A DNA stretch of 15,951 nt from Acidobacteria bacterium UBA2990 (GTDB lineage Bacteria; Acidobacteriota; Vicinamibacteria; Vicinamibacterales; UBA8438). This document shows, piece after piece, positions 7,783 through 14,636 of this stretch. The notes under the pieces were generated by a model. That model was not told the DNA's origin, did not search any database, and saw only the letters and a list, made by a program, of their open reading frames with translations. The stretch spans positions 1 through 15,951 of the forward strand of contig DEAE01000033.1 of NCBI GenBank assembly GCA_002347025.1, read 5' to 3'. The translations under genes and the position numbers were made by a program. Position 1 is the first letter of the stretch. Every line of letters starts with the position of its first letter.

Positions 7783-8502
7783 ATGGTTCAAGACACCATC
7801 CGGTATGCCACGCGTCTCAACCCAATAGCGACTGTTGTCTTCGCCGTAGTCCTTATCGCGTTGGAAGTTTACTTGGTCACCAGGCCGGTTGGTGGGTTCC
7901 CACAAACTCCTGTCAAGACAGAGACGTTCCTTACGGATGCTCTTGCCAAAGGCCATCGAGTGAGCCAAACCATCAAGCTCGATGCCGGAGGGTTTGATGA
8001 GATTCTCTTGAGGGCTTCTTCTGTTGGCGACACTGACTTTGGGGATATGGTGTTGGCGCTATATGAAGTCAAGACCATCGCAGGCACTGACACCTTCTCG
8101 GGTGAGGAGATTTTCTTGTATCGAGATGTTGTTCCGGTAAGTGCTGCCCTAAGCGAACCAACGTTCAGGTTCGTGTTCCCTCCGATCGATGAATCGGCTG
8201 GCCGGTGGTATCGCTTAGAGGTGTGGATGGCAAACAGGAACTCCCAGAATGAGATCGAGCTGTGGGCAACTCCTGGCCGTTGGTCTGGTGGTGGATCGCT
8301 GTTTATCAATGACCAAAGTGGGTATGCAGAGTTAGTGTTTGAAACTCGAGCCAGCCGTCGTGCCACCGTATGGGCTAATTTGTGGTATCACTTTGGGGGA
8401 GCTGGTGTGGTGATGCTGATGTTGTTAGGGGCGTGTATACAGGTCGCCTTTTTCTTGACCCTTTATGCGGTCTGGTTATTTTCTCAGTCTCCCATGTCGT
8501 AG
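7783..8502 (+). CDS. Two-helix membrane protein with extracytoplasmic beta-sandwich-like domain
   Basis: The 239-residue product has an N-terminal helix (about 14-33, PIATVVFAVVLIALEVYLV), about 165 residues rich in alternating polar/hydrophobic strands, and a C-terminal helix (about 205-232). The middle part has the pattern of a jelly-roll domain: the segment after TETFL, FDEILLRASSVGDTDFGDMV, a FVFPPIDESAGRWYRLEVW-type core, then IELWATPG. I have seen this pattern as a domain attached to large GT-C/DUF2142 membrane proteins, so a free-standing copy next to a GT-C gene suggests a split partner or carbohydrate-binding subunit. That is inference, and no enzyme motif is visible. The frame is open upstream to 7633 inside the previous gene. 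I prefer ATG 7783 because GAAGG lies just upstream and the first helix follows at once, although the spacing is short (2 nt). Confidence 0.65.
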   Translation: MVQDTIRYATRLNPIATVVFAVVLIALEVYLVTRPVGGFPQTPVKTETFLTDALAKGHRVSQTIKLDAGGFDEILLRASSVGDTDFGDMVLALYEVKTIAGTDTFSGEEIFLYRDVVPVSAALSEPTFRFVFPPIDESAGRWYRLEVWMANRNSQNEIELWATPGRWSGGGSLFINDQSGYAELVFETRASRRATVWANLWYHFGGAGVVMLMLLGACIQVAFFLTLYAVWLFSQSPMS

Positions 8503-8633
8503 AGAAACTTTAACCCGATTGCACCTTCCCAGGTGTCAGAAGATTGCTGTGGAGCTGTCTCTCTGGGCGAAGTGTGACAGGATTTCCGAACATCTCAGGT
8601 CCGTTGATACCTGGAAGCGATTGTGGCCTTGAT

Positions 8634-9365
8634 ATGCTGCACGAAGGTTCTCACCGGTTGGTCAACGCAAGAGGCCGACTGGTAATTTGTGTGCTACTGG
8701 CCTTTGCGGCCATAGGATATCTGTGGGTTCAGGGGGGATTTTCGTTTGAGGCCGTTGCAGCACAAGAATCAGACCTGCGCACCTACCAGCAGGCCCATCC
8801 TCGGTTCTTCTATGGGGCAGCGTTCCTGTTTTACGTTGGGGTGACCGGGCTCTCTCTGCCGGGGGCGTGGTTACTTACGCTCGTTTTTGGCTGGCTTTTT
8901 GGCTTTCTGCCAGGGCTTATCTTGGTGAGCTTTGCCTCAACTGGTGGAGCCTCACTGGCCTTTTTGTTGAGTCGGCACCTGCTCACTCGCATAATCAAAC
9001 CGTTATATGGCCATAGTTTGCAGGTCGTTCGTGAGTCGCTAGCACGAGACGGTGCCTTTTACTTGTTCACCTTACGACTTATTCCAGCAATGCCTTATGT
9101 CGGGATCAACCTCGTCATGGGACTAACACCGATTAAGCTCGTTACCTTCTGGTGGGTGAGTCAACTAGGTATGTTGCCAGCGACCATTGTTTATGTTTCT
9201 GCTGGTTCGACGGTGCCCGATCTCCATGCCCTTGGGGACCAGGGTGTCAGCGGAATAATATCGCCGCAGTTGCTAGTGGCTTTTGCTGTACTCGGCTTGT
9301 TCCCGTTACTGGCCAGGTTAGCAATGAGGCGCTTGGGATGGGGCTCAGCCACTGCCAGACGATGA
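8634..9365 (+). CDS. TVP38/TMEM64-family (VTT domain) membrane protein
   Basis: The 243-residue protein shows the VTT/SNARE-associated signature. LSLPGAWLLTLVFGWLFG (73-90) is the first re-entrant block with its Pro-Gly, STGGASLAFLLSRHLLTR (102-119) follows, and RLIPAMPYVGINLVMG (148-163) is the conserved second block that reads R-x-x-P-x-x-P-x-x-x-x-N in the family. Related proteins (DedA, YdjX/YdjZ, eukaryotic TMEM41B/VMP1) move or flip phospholipids, and bacterial DedA-superfamily members also recycle undecaprenyl phosphate. A lipid-carrier role would fit this glycan neighbourhood but is not shown by the sequence. I chose ATG 8634, just before the first helix. TTG 8544 is also in frame and would add 30 residues of low-complexity polar sequence. 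Neither has a strong ribosome site. The minus-strand terminator hairpin begins about 90 bp after the stop. Confidence 0.85.
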   Translation: MLHEGSHRLVNARGRLVICVLLAFAAIGYLWVQGGFSFEAVAAQESDLRTYQQAHPRFFYGAAFLFYVGVTGLSLPGAWLLTLVFGWLFGFLPGLILVSFASTGGASLAFLLSRHLLTRIIKPLYGHSLQVVRESLARDGAFYLFTLRLIPAMPYVGINLVMGLTPIKLVTFWWVSQLGMLPATIVYVSAGSTVPDLHALGDQGVSGIISPQLLVAFAVLGLFPLLARLAMRRLGWGSATARR

Positions 9366-9456
9366 GCGATTTCCGGTGCTGGAAGGGTATTGAATTGCAA
9401 CAAAGCCCATTCTGAAACGTCTAACTGCATATGGGTGGACGAAATTTCAACAAGCT

Positions 9457-9493
9457 AAAGGAAAAGCCCCGGCTCCATGTAAGAGCCGGGGCT
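9457..9493 (-). terminator. Intrinsic terminator of a minus-strand transcript
   Basis: AGCCCCGGCTC (9465-9475) and GAGCCGGGGCT (9483-9493) form a perfect 11-bp, GC-rich stem with a 7-nt loop. Read on the minus strand the stem is followed immediately by TTTTCCTTT, the U-tract of a rho-independent terminator. Read on the + strand the stem is followed by CGGTACAG, with no U-tract, so it does not serve the VTT gene in the standard way. The orientation implies a transcript coming from the right, where no minus-strand protein gene of normal size exists. Confidence 0.75.
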
Positions 9494-9564
9494 CGGTACA
9501 GTCTGCGTCGATGGCGTTGGGTTACCCCGCTAGGGTCCCAAGCACCACCAGTGTGCTGGAGGTC

Positions 9565-9609
9565 CTACGAGGACGCCACCTCCGCAGAGCTACTATCATA
9601 ATCGTCCAC
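9565..9609 (-). CDS. Possible 14-codon small ORF inside the structured RNA
   Basis: Minus-strand GTG at 9609-9607 opens a frame reading MDDYDSSSAEVASS and ends with TAG at 9565-9567. Its only strong support is the upstream sequence: AAGGAGGTGATCC (9623-9611) gives an extended Shine-Dalgarno with GGAGG exactly 7 nt before the GTG, better than any other ribosome site in the window. The peptide is acidic and Ser-rich with no recognised motif and no membrane segment. It could be a leader peptide or small protein, or the Shine-Dalgarno could serve ribosome binding without a functional product. The 3' part of the ORF overlaps the 9558-9583 hairpin, so ribosome position would affect that fold. Confidence 0.3.
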   Translation of the reverse strand: MDDYDSSSAEVASS

Positions 9610-9610
9610 A

Positions 9611-9623
9611 GGATCACCTCCTT
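9611..9623 (-). promoter_or_regulatory. Extended Shine-Dalgarno, 13-nt complement to the 16S rRNA 3' end
   Basis: The + strand reads GGATCACCTCCTT, identical to the conserved 3' end of bacterial 16S rRNA. The minus strand therefore reads AAGGAGGTGATCC and could pair with the ribosome over 13 consecutive bases. The GGAGGT part can alternatively pair with ACCTCC made from 9558-9563, which is also the partner of a second GGAGGT copy (minus strand of 9578-9583). That is a possible open/closed switch. Surrounding sequence does not match 16S rRNA, so it is not an rRNA fragment. Confidence 0.5.
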
Positions 9624-9740
9624 CGGCGGGCGAGAATCACAAATGGCGGGTCCCAACCCGCCCAGTTCCGAAGCGCCCGTAAACCTTCGGAAACTGCCGC
9701 ATCTTCATGCGGACCCTAGCAGTCGTAAACTACTGATCCG

Positions 9741-9769
9741 ATCGTGGGGCAAGTTGCATCCGATGTCAA
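9741..9769 (-). promoter_or_regulatory. Candidate sigma-70-type promoter for the minus-strand RNA
   Basis: On the minus strand a perfect TTGACA (9769-9764) is followed after 17 bp by CACGAT (9746-9741), which matches TATAAT at three positions including the important A2 and T6. Start would be near 9734. The -35 box and spacing are good and the -10 box is poor, so this is a moderate call supported mainly by the terminator at the other end. Confidence 0.35.
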
Positions 9770-9878
9770 ACGTCCCTCTGTAACTTACGGGCTCGCTTTC
9801 CCACAGTTCTGATTCCGGGTTGCTTGTATCAGGTAAAGCGTTTGGGATTTACAGTGGTCAGGGCGCTAGAATAGGGAT

Positions 9879-10187
9879 GTGGTTTATCGAGATTACCGAG
9901 GAGTCGAATACGATCCGGTGAAGCTGCCGACACATGAAGTCACGGATGCCGTGGCAATCGATGCGCGACAAGTGAGCCGTTCAATGGCGCGGAAGCCATT
10001 GCCCCTCTATACCGGCGTAGAGGGTAAAGAGCTGGCCGAGCAGCCTAAGGCACATCGTCGACGGTGGACCGATCAACAATGGCTAGCCTACGAAGAATAC
10101 CAACAGTGTGAGACGGAACGTGAGACTGACCAGGTTCCTGTCGCTGCGGTCTGGGTTGTTCGTTCACACGGATCGCGCTCAGAGTAA
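9879..10187 (+). CDS. Short hypothetical protein
   Basis: A 102-residue polar protein without membrane segments that I do not recognise. GTG 9879 is the first start available after an in-frame TAG at 9867-9869, and an AGGG lies just upstream with short spacing. The N-terminus (YRDYRGVEYDP) is aromatic and charged, the middle has basic stretches (AHRRRWTDQQWL), and the C-terminus is Gln/Glu-rich then hydrophobic (VPVAAVWVV). Codon choice resembles neighbouring genes, which favours real coding. The YRGVEYD start loosely recalls small DUF4278-type proteins, but this is too weak to name it. It sits between the minus-strand RNA unit, whose candidate promoter diverges about 110 bp to its left, and the symporter gene, 94 bp downstream. 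Confidence 0.4.
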   Translation: MVYRDYRGVEYDPVKLPTHEVTDAVAIDARQVSRSMARKPLPLYTGVEGKELAEQPKAHRRRWTDQQWLAYEEYQQCETERETDQVPVAAVWVVRSHGSRSE

Positions 10188-10281
10188 CACCGAGAATTAA
10201 TAGAACTACAAATTTCATGAAACACCAGACAAGAGAACTTGTCCGAGTTTAGGACGGTAAGTTGTAGAGTAGGAACTTCTC

Positions 10282-12210
10282 GTGAGCACGGTAGACGCGC
10301 TCATCCTCGTAGCTTTTGTCGCCTATGCGGTGCGGGTCGGTCTCCGTAACCGACTGGTGGCGTCTAGGAACTTAGAAGAGTACTTCCTCGCTGGAAGGTC
10401 CTTGCCAGGTTGGAAGGCTGGACTGAGTATGGCAGCCACGCAGTTCGCTGCTGACACCCCTTTGCTTGTCACTGGAATCATTGCAACTGCCGGGGTCTTT
10501 GGGTTGTGGCAATTCTGGATCTTTGGGGTGACGTTTCTCCTGATGGGCTTCGTATTGGCTGGTGCCTGGCGACGGGCGGGAGTTGTCACAGATGCGGAGT
10601 TCACAGAGGTTCGCTATAGCGCCGGCCCTGCTGCCCTCCTAAGGTGCATAAAGGCGTTCTATTTCGGTACAGTTATCAACTGTGTAGCGCTTGCTTGGGT
10701 GTTGTTTGCGGCAGCCAAGATTTCTGAGCCCTTCCTCTTGTGGAATGAATGGCTACCGGAAGAACTGATCCAACCGATTATTGGAATAGTGGAGATTGTT
10801 GGTGTGCCGATGGCGACCAGTGCCTCCACTGACCTCGAGGTTTGGGTTAAAACAACAAATAATTTTCTGTCGCTTGGCATGATCCTTGGGATGGCAACCC
10901 TCTATTCCACCACTGGTGGGTTACGGAGTGTTGTGGCGACTGATGTTGTCCAACTTGGCGTCATGCTTCTGGGGACTTTAGCGTTTGCGGTGATTGTGGT
11001 GAACGAAATTGGCGGGCTTCAGGTGATGACCGCGCGCGTCTACGAGATATTTGACGCGGGGGGGCCTGGAGGAATTCTCCCTAGCGAAATTCTCGCTTTC
11101 ACGCCAGGGCTTGGAAAAGATGTGACCCCGACAGCGCTGTCGGTGCTCGGAATGCTGTGGCTCATTAATTCCGTGTCTGATGGGAGCGGATATCTTGCGC
11201 AACGCTCGATGGCCTGTCGCAGTGACCATGATGCAAGAACGGCTGCGGTCGTATTCACCTTCACGCAGGTACTTGTTCGTAGCTTGCTTTGGCTTCCACT
11301 CGGAATCGGGTTGCTGGTTCTGTTTCCGCCTGATCCGGAATTGGGCTTCGAGCTTATCCAGGCCGATCGGGAAACGACTTACGTTCGTGGTATGGCTGAA
11401 CTATTACCTGCTGGAGTGCTCGGGCTGATGCTAACAGGGATGTTGGCGGCGCTGGCGTCGACGGTCGACACCCATCTCAACTGGGGCGCATCCTACTGGA
11501 CCAACGATATCTATAAGCGATTCATTTGCCAGGCCTGGTTGAAGATTGAACCGAGTGGCCCTTCCCTCGTTTGGGTAGCCCGCCTCTCTAATTTTCTAAT
11601 TTTGGGTGTCGCGCTGGTAGTCATGACAAAACTCACTTCTATCAACCAGGCGTGGCAGATCAACTTGCTGTTTGGCGCAGGTCTAGGTGTCGTGCTGGTG
11701 TTACGTTGGGTTTGGTGGCGGATGAATGCCTGGGCTGAAATTGCTGCAATGCTTGTGTCTTGTGTCGTTGCGCCAGCGCTAGTCTTTTTCTTCGACGACT
11801 CCCAGCAATCGCTGCGGCTCTTGTTGGTAGCGTTGACCTCAACAACGGCGGCGTTAGTGGCGATCTGGGCTACGGGACCTGAGGATCAAGGCCGGATACA
11901 AGATTTCTACCGGAGGGTTCGACCGCCAGGCTTTTGGGGGCAGGCGGGGATTGAGGTCGAAGGTAGGGATGGTGTGTCTATCTTGCGGCTCGGTCGGGGC
12001 GTGGGAGCAATGTTAATTTGTTCGGTGTCTGTCTACTGCCTGCTGGTGGGTCTTGGTAGCTGGTTGGTGGGTAGCCCTCCCCCTGCTTGGCTGCCGTCGA
12101 GGTCAGTGTGGGTGTTCGGGTTGGTGTCAATCGGGGTGCTGTTGATCCCTATTTGGTATCATTTGGGATACGGCAAGGTGGGAGGTGAGCCCCGCAGCAA
12201 ATCCCTCTGA
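10282..12210 (+). CDS. Sodium:solute symporter (SSS) family transporter
   Basis: A 642-residue inner-membrane protein with about 13 hydrophobic segments. The N-terminus carries the SSS hallmark NLEEYFLAGRSLPGWKAGLS (30-49) followed by MAATQFAADTPLLVTG, corresponding to the first sodium/substrate-binding helix with its unwound region. Later segments such as YSTTGGLRSVVATDVVQLG (about 211-229) match the family's conserved second block. Family knowledge: SSS proteins couple Na+ entry to uptake of sugars, amino acids, carboxylates or similar solutes. The substrate cannot be predicted here. It is longer than the 450-550 residues of PutP/PanF-type members, the extra being additional C-terminal helices. 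GTG 10282 is chosen because AGGA lies 7 nt upstream and the first helix follows directly. It has no obvious link to glycan assembly and may be an unrelated gene within the locus. Confidence 0.88.
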   Translation: MSTVDALILVAFVAYAVRVGLRNRLVASRNLEEYFLAGRSLPGWKAGLSMAATQFAADTPLLVTGIIATAGVFGLWQFWIFGVTFLLMGFVLAGAWRRAGVVTDAEFTEVRYSAGPAALLRCIKAFYFGTVINCVALAWVLFAAAKISEPFLLWNEWLPEELIQPIIGIVEIVGVPMATSASTDLEVWVKTTNNFLSLGMILGMATLYSTTGGLRSVVATDVVQLGVMLLGTLAFAVIVVNEIGGLQVMTARVYEIFDAGGPGGILPSEILAFTPGLGKDVTPTALSVLGMLWLINSVSDGSGYLAQRSMACRSDHDARTAAVVFTFTQVLVRSLLWLPLGIGLLVLFPPDPELGFELIQADRETTYVRGMAELLPAGVLGLMLTGMLAALASTVDTHLNWGASYWTNDIYKRFICQAWLKIEPSGPSLVWVARLSNFLILGVALVVMTKLTSINQAWQINLLFGAGLGVVLVLRWVWWRMNAWAEIAAMLVSCVVAPALVFFFDDSQQSLRLLLVALTSTTAALVAIWATGPEDQGRIQDFYRRVRPPGFWGQAGIEVEGRDGVSILRLGRGVGAMLICSVSVYCLLVGLGSWLVGSPPPAWLPSRSVWVFGLVSIGVLLIPIWYHLGYGKVGGEPRSKSL

Positions 12211-12490
12211 GATATCAGTCGGTTCATTAGTGTTGCATGCTGCTTTGAGGATGGCTTGCATGGGCGCTAGGCTCGTGCCTGAAATGAAAAAGCTGTTTCG
12301 TGTTTCCTCATTAAAGATGACGGAGACTGACCCACTGCCGAGATTTAAAAACTTCACCGTGTAATTGCGGACAGGCCATTGCGTAGATTAAGTTGCTGCC
12401 GACACATCTGTGTCAATTTACTGTGAGGGTAAAAGGGTTCCCACTCGCTCGTCACTCCTGTTGCTTCATCAGACGGAGGAAGATTCTCTA

Positions 12491-12622
12491 ATGGCACTTG
12501 GTACTGTGCCGAACCTTGCTACTGTTGAGGTGAGTCCAGACACTGTGCTGCTGACTCTGCCGACCTGGCAATTTTTGCCACGGACTGACATCAGTCTGGA
12601 TCTTAAATACAAGGGGCATTAG
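12491..12622 (+). pseudogene. Possible degraded acyl carrier protein upstream of FkbH
   Basis: A 43-residue ORF reads VSPDTVLLTLPTW (residues 16-28) and then QFLPRTDISLDLKYKGH. In carrier proteins the corresponding stretch is roughly SPDTxLxxLPxW-DSL-xHxxLxxxLE, so the Trp, the spacing and the following amphipathic pattern fit helix 1-2 of an ACP. The DSL motif, whose Ser takes the 4'-phosphopantetheine arm, is replaced by QFL, and the protein stops before helix 3. A good ribosome site (GGAGGA at 12475-12480) lies 10 nt before ATG 12491. FkbH-type proteins normally load a glyceryl unit onto a neighbouring ACP, so an ACP here is expected. What is seen is the ORF and its wording; that it derives from an ACP is inference, and it might be an unrelated short ORF. 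The 280 bp before it contain no gene I can support. Confidence 0.3.
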
Positions 12623-12635
12623 TTTCGGCTGATCA

Positions 12636-14468
12636 ATGGAGCCAAGCAAGGACGTATTATCGGCAATATTATCTTCGCGCACAAGAAGCCACTTGTCTGA
12701 CTATATGTCCCTGAGCAAAGACATTGCGCGCGCGACGGCGGAGCAAGACTCGAACATCAAGAATATCCTTAAGATAGCTATCGTCTCTAGTTTCACCACA
12801 AATGGCATAAAGGAAACACTGCAGGTCTTATGTGCAGACGAAGGAATGTTCACACAGTTCTATGTGGCTGAGTATAACCAATATGCCCAAGAAATATTAG
12901 ACGTCAATAGCGGAATGTACGACTTCGAGCCTGACATTGTGATCGTGTTTGTGGACACAATGACACTTGCCGGAGATTACTACTTCCTACCATATTCTAA
13001 GTCTGTTGATGAACGGAAAATCTGGGCAGACGATACAGTCGATAATCTTGCAGTGCTGGCCCAGACAATCACCGAGCACTCTCGGGCGAAGGTCATTCTC
13101 CACAACCTTGAATTACCGTCCTACTCTCCGCTCGGAATATTAGAGAGCAAACAAGAGATAGGTTTCATCGAGTCGGTCGAGATGGTAAACAGACGTATCC
13201 GAGACCGTTTCAAAAATGATAGCCAAGTGTTCGTGTTTGACTATGACAGGTTCTGTTCTGAGGTTGGCAAAGAGAACTTGACCGATCTAAGGATGTATTA
13301 TCTGGCCGATATCAAGCTCAAACCCGCTTTGTTTGCCGCCCTCTGTGACAGATATCTCACCTATATTCGAGCACTGGCTTCCCTCGCCAGAAAATGTGTG
13401 GTTCTTGACCTGGATAACACGCTTTGGGGAGGCGTCATAGGTGAAGACGGCATTGAAAACATAGCCCTTGGCCCTACGCCGAACGGAAGACCATTTTTGG
13501 AGTTCCAGAAACATCTGTTATCGCTTTTTCACCGAGGGGTCATATTGGCCGTCAACAGTCGAAATAATGCTGAGGACGCCCTGAACGTTTTGAGAACTCA
13601 TCCGTCTATGGTGCTCAAGGAACGGCACTTTGCGGCGATGCGAATAAATTGGGAAGACAAAATAGCCAACATGAATTCACTCGCACGTGAAATCAACATT
13701 GGCCTTTCTAGTATGGTCTTCGTTGACGATGACCCAGTAAACCGAGACATGATGGAGCGGATGTTGCCTGACGTGCTGGTGGTAGATCTACCTGGCGATC
13801 CAGCGTCTTATGTGCGGCAGTTAAGAGCCCTCACTGTGTTCGACGGTATGGGAATTACGTTGGAAGACAGGAGGAGGGGTCAAACATATGCTGAGGAGAG
13901 GGAAAGAAGGGAGCTAGCGAGGAACACCGTAAGCTTGGCTGAATACTTAGGACAGTTAGGTGTCACGGTGGTGTTCGAGGAAGCCAATCATGCTAATAGG
14001 ATCAGACTCGCCCAACTTACACAGAGGACGAACCAGTTTAATTTGACGACGCGACGTTATACAGAAGAGGCGATTGTGGCTTTAGTTGACGACGATCGGT
14101 ACTGGGTAATCTCGGCTTCTGTGTCTGACAAATTCGGCGATAGCGGGTTAACAGGGTTAGCGATAATCGACAAGGGTACTCAACGGGAATGGCGCATAGA
14201 CACGTTCCTTCTAAGTTGCCGGATCATCGGACGTAGAGTGGAAGAGGCACTACTAGCGCACGTCATGGGAGAAGCGAGAACCGCTGGTGCCAAAGTCGTC
14301 AGAGGTGAATTCATTGGAACAGAAAAGAACAAGGTAGCGGAGGGTTTCTATGAGAAATGTGGTTTTAAACAACTCCATGAGGAGCCCGGCCACGCGATGT
14401 GGGAGTTTGATCTCAGAAAGAATTTTAATTATCCGGAAACCGTGACTATTGTACAGACTAGGCAATAA
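12636..14468 (+). CDS. FkbH-type HAD-IIIC family protein with C-terminal GNAT-like domain
   Basis: A 610-residue protein of normal FkbH length. N-terminal region (about 45-245, from KIAIVSSF) is the SGNH-like part containing the family's YNQYAQEIL (80-88). The HAD domain follows: CVVLDLDNTLWGGVIGEDG (254-272) with Asp258 and Asp260, the VNSRNN stretch near 306-311, INWEDK with Lys342, and VDDDPVNR (363-370). Residues about 400-595 resemble an acetyltransferase fold (AQLTQRTNQFNLTTRRY, FYEKCGFK). Family knowledge: FkbH converts 1,3-bisphosphoglycerate to phosphoglycerate on an ACP and dephosphorylates it to glyceryl-ACP, and such proteins occur in polyketide and surface-glycan clusters. Here it probably feeds a glyceryl-type decoration of the glycan, which is inference. 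The expected ACP is missing or degraded. The methyltransferase begins 168 bp downstream. ATG 12636 has no clear ribosome site. Confidence 0.88.
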   Translation: MEPSKDVLSAILSSRTRSHLSDYMSLSKDIARATAEQDSNIKNILKIAIVSSFTTNGIKETLQVLCADEGMFTQFYVAEYNQYAQEILDVNSGMYDFEPDIVIVFVDTMTLAGDYYFLPYSKSVDERKIWADDTVDNLAVLAQTITEHSRAKVILHNLELPSYSPLGILESKQEIGFIESVEMVNRRIRDRFKNDSQVFVFDYDRFCSEVGKENLTDLRMYYLADIKLKPALFAALCDRYLTYIRALASLARKCVVLDLDNTLWGGVIGEDGIENIALGPTPNGRPFLEFQKHLLSLFHRGVILAVNSRNNAEDALNVLRTHPSMVLKERHFAAMRINWEDKIANMNSLAREINIGLSSMVFVDDDPVNRDMMERMLPDVLVVDLPGDPASYVRQLRALTVFDGMGITLEDRRRGQTYAEERERRELARNTVSLAEYLGQLGVTVVFEEANHANRIRLAQLTQRTNQFNLTTRRYTEEAIVALVDDDRYWVISASVSDKFGDSGLTGLAIIDKGTQREWRIDTFLLSCRIIGRRVEEALLAHVMGEARTAGAKVVRGEFIGTEKNKVAEGFYEKCGFKQLHEEPGHAMWEFDLRKNFNYPETVTIVQTRQ

Positions 14469-14636
14469 CCCTAATGGATCGAAGCGACAGCCCCCAAAAC
14501 CTACGGGACCTTATCCCGGGCTTACTGGGAGACGTAGTTCGGCTGTTTGACTATTTACTTTCCATGGGGGCAACTGCATCATGGATATATGTGACTGTGA
14601 GCGGCGGAGACTGGTTATGACGGGATATGTGTACTG

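Larger units (their letters stand above)
9457..9735 (-). ncRNA. Candidate structured RNA of unknown family
   Basis: About 280 nt lie between a promoter-like TTGACA and a minus-strand terminator, with two runs of abutting hairpins. Right run: 9645-9662 (7 bp, loop of 4), 9663-9696 (11 bp with one bulged A, 11-nt loop) and 9697-9712 (6 bp, tetraloop), with no spacer between them. Left run: 9517-9541 (TTGGG/CCCAA plus ACCC/GGGT), 9542-9556 (GCAC/GTGC) and 9558-9583 (GGAGGT/ACCTCC plus CCT/AGG, with bulged ACGCC). GCTAGGGTCC at 9529-9538 is fully complementary to GGACCCTAGC at 9711-9720. TCTGCG (9502-9507) can pair with CGCAGA (9583-9588). I looked for RNase P, tmRNA, 6S, SRP, T-box and common riboswitch signatures and saw none. 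The strand is assigned from the terminator and promoter. The pairing itself does not fix the strand, and no folding was computed. Confidence 0.5.

Noticed and set aside
9611..9623. Sequence identical to the 16S rRNA 3' end, as a possible rRNA fragment
   Set aside because: Only 13 nt match; sequence on both sides does not resemble helix 45 or other 16S regions. On the minus strand it is an extended Shine-Dalgarno.
9511..9783. 90-codon + strand ORF across the hairpin-rich region
   Set aside because: Its product is low-information (Pro/Ser/Arg-rich), it has no ribosome site, and the nucleotide sequence is better explained by abutting hairpins and a minus-strand terminator.
12127..12357. Minus-strand 76-codon ORF overlapping the 3' end of the symporter gene
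   Set aside because: Overlaps a solid + strand gene by 84 bp, lacks a ribosome site and has no recognisable motif.
14474..14620. 48-codon + strand ORF between FkbH and the methyltransferase, considered as the missing ACP
   Set aside because: Begins 6 bp after the FkbH stop but has no ribosome site, no DSL/DSx serine motif and no ACP-like helix pattern.
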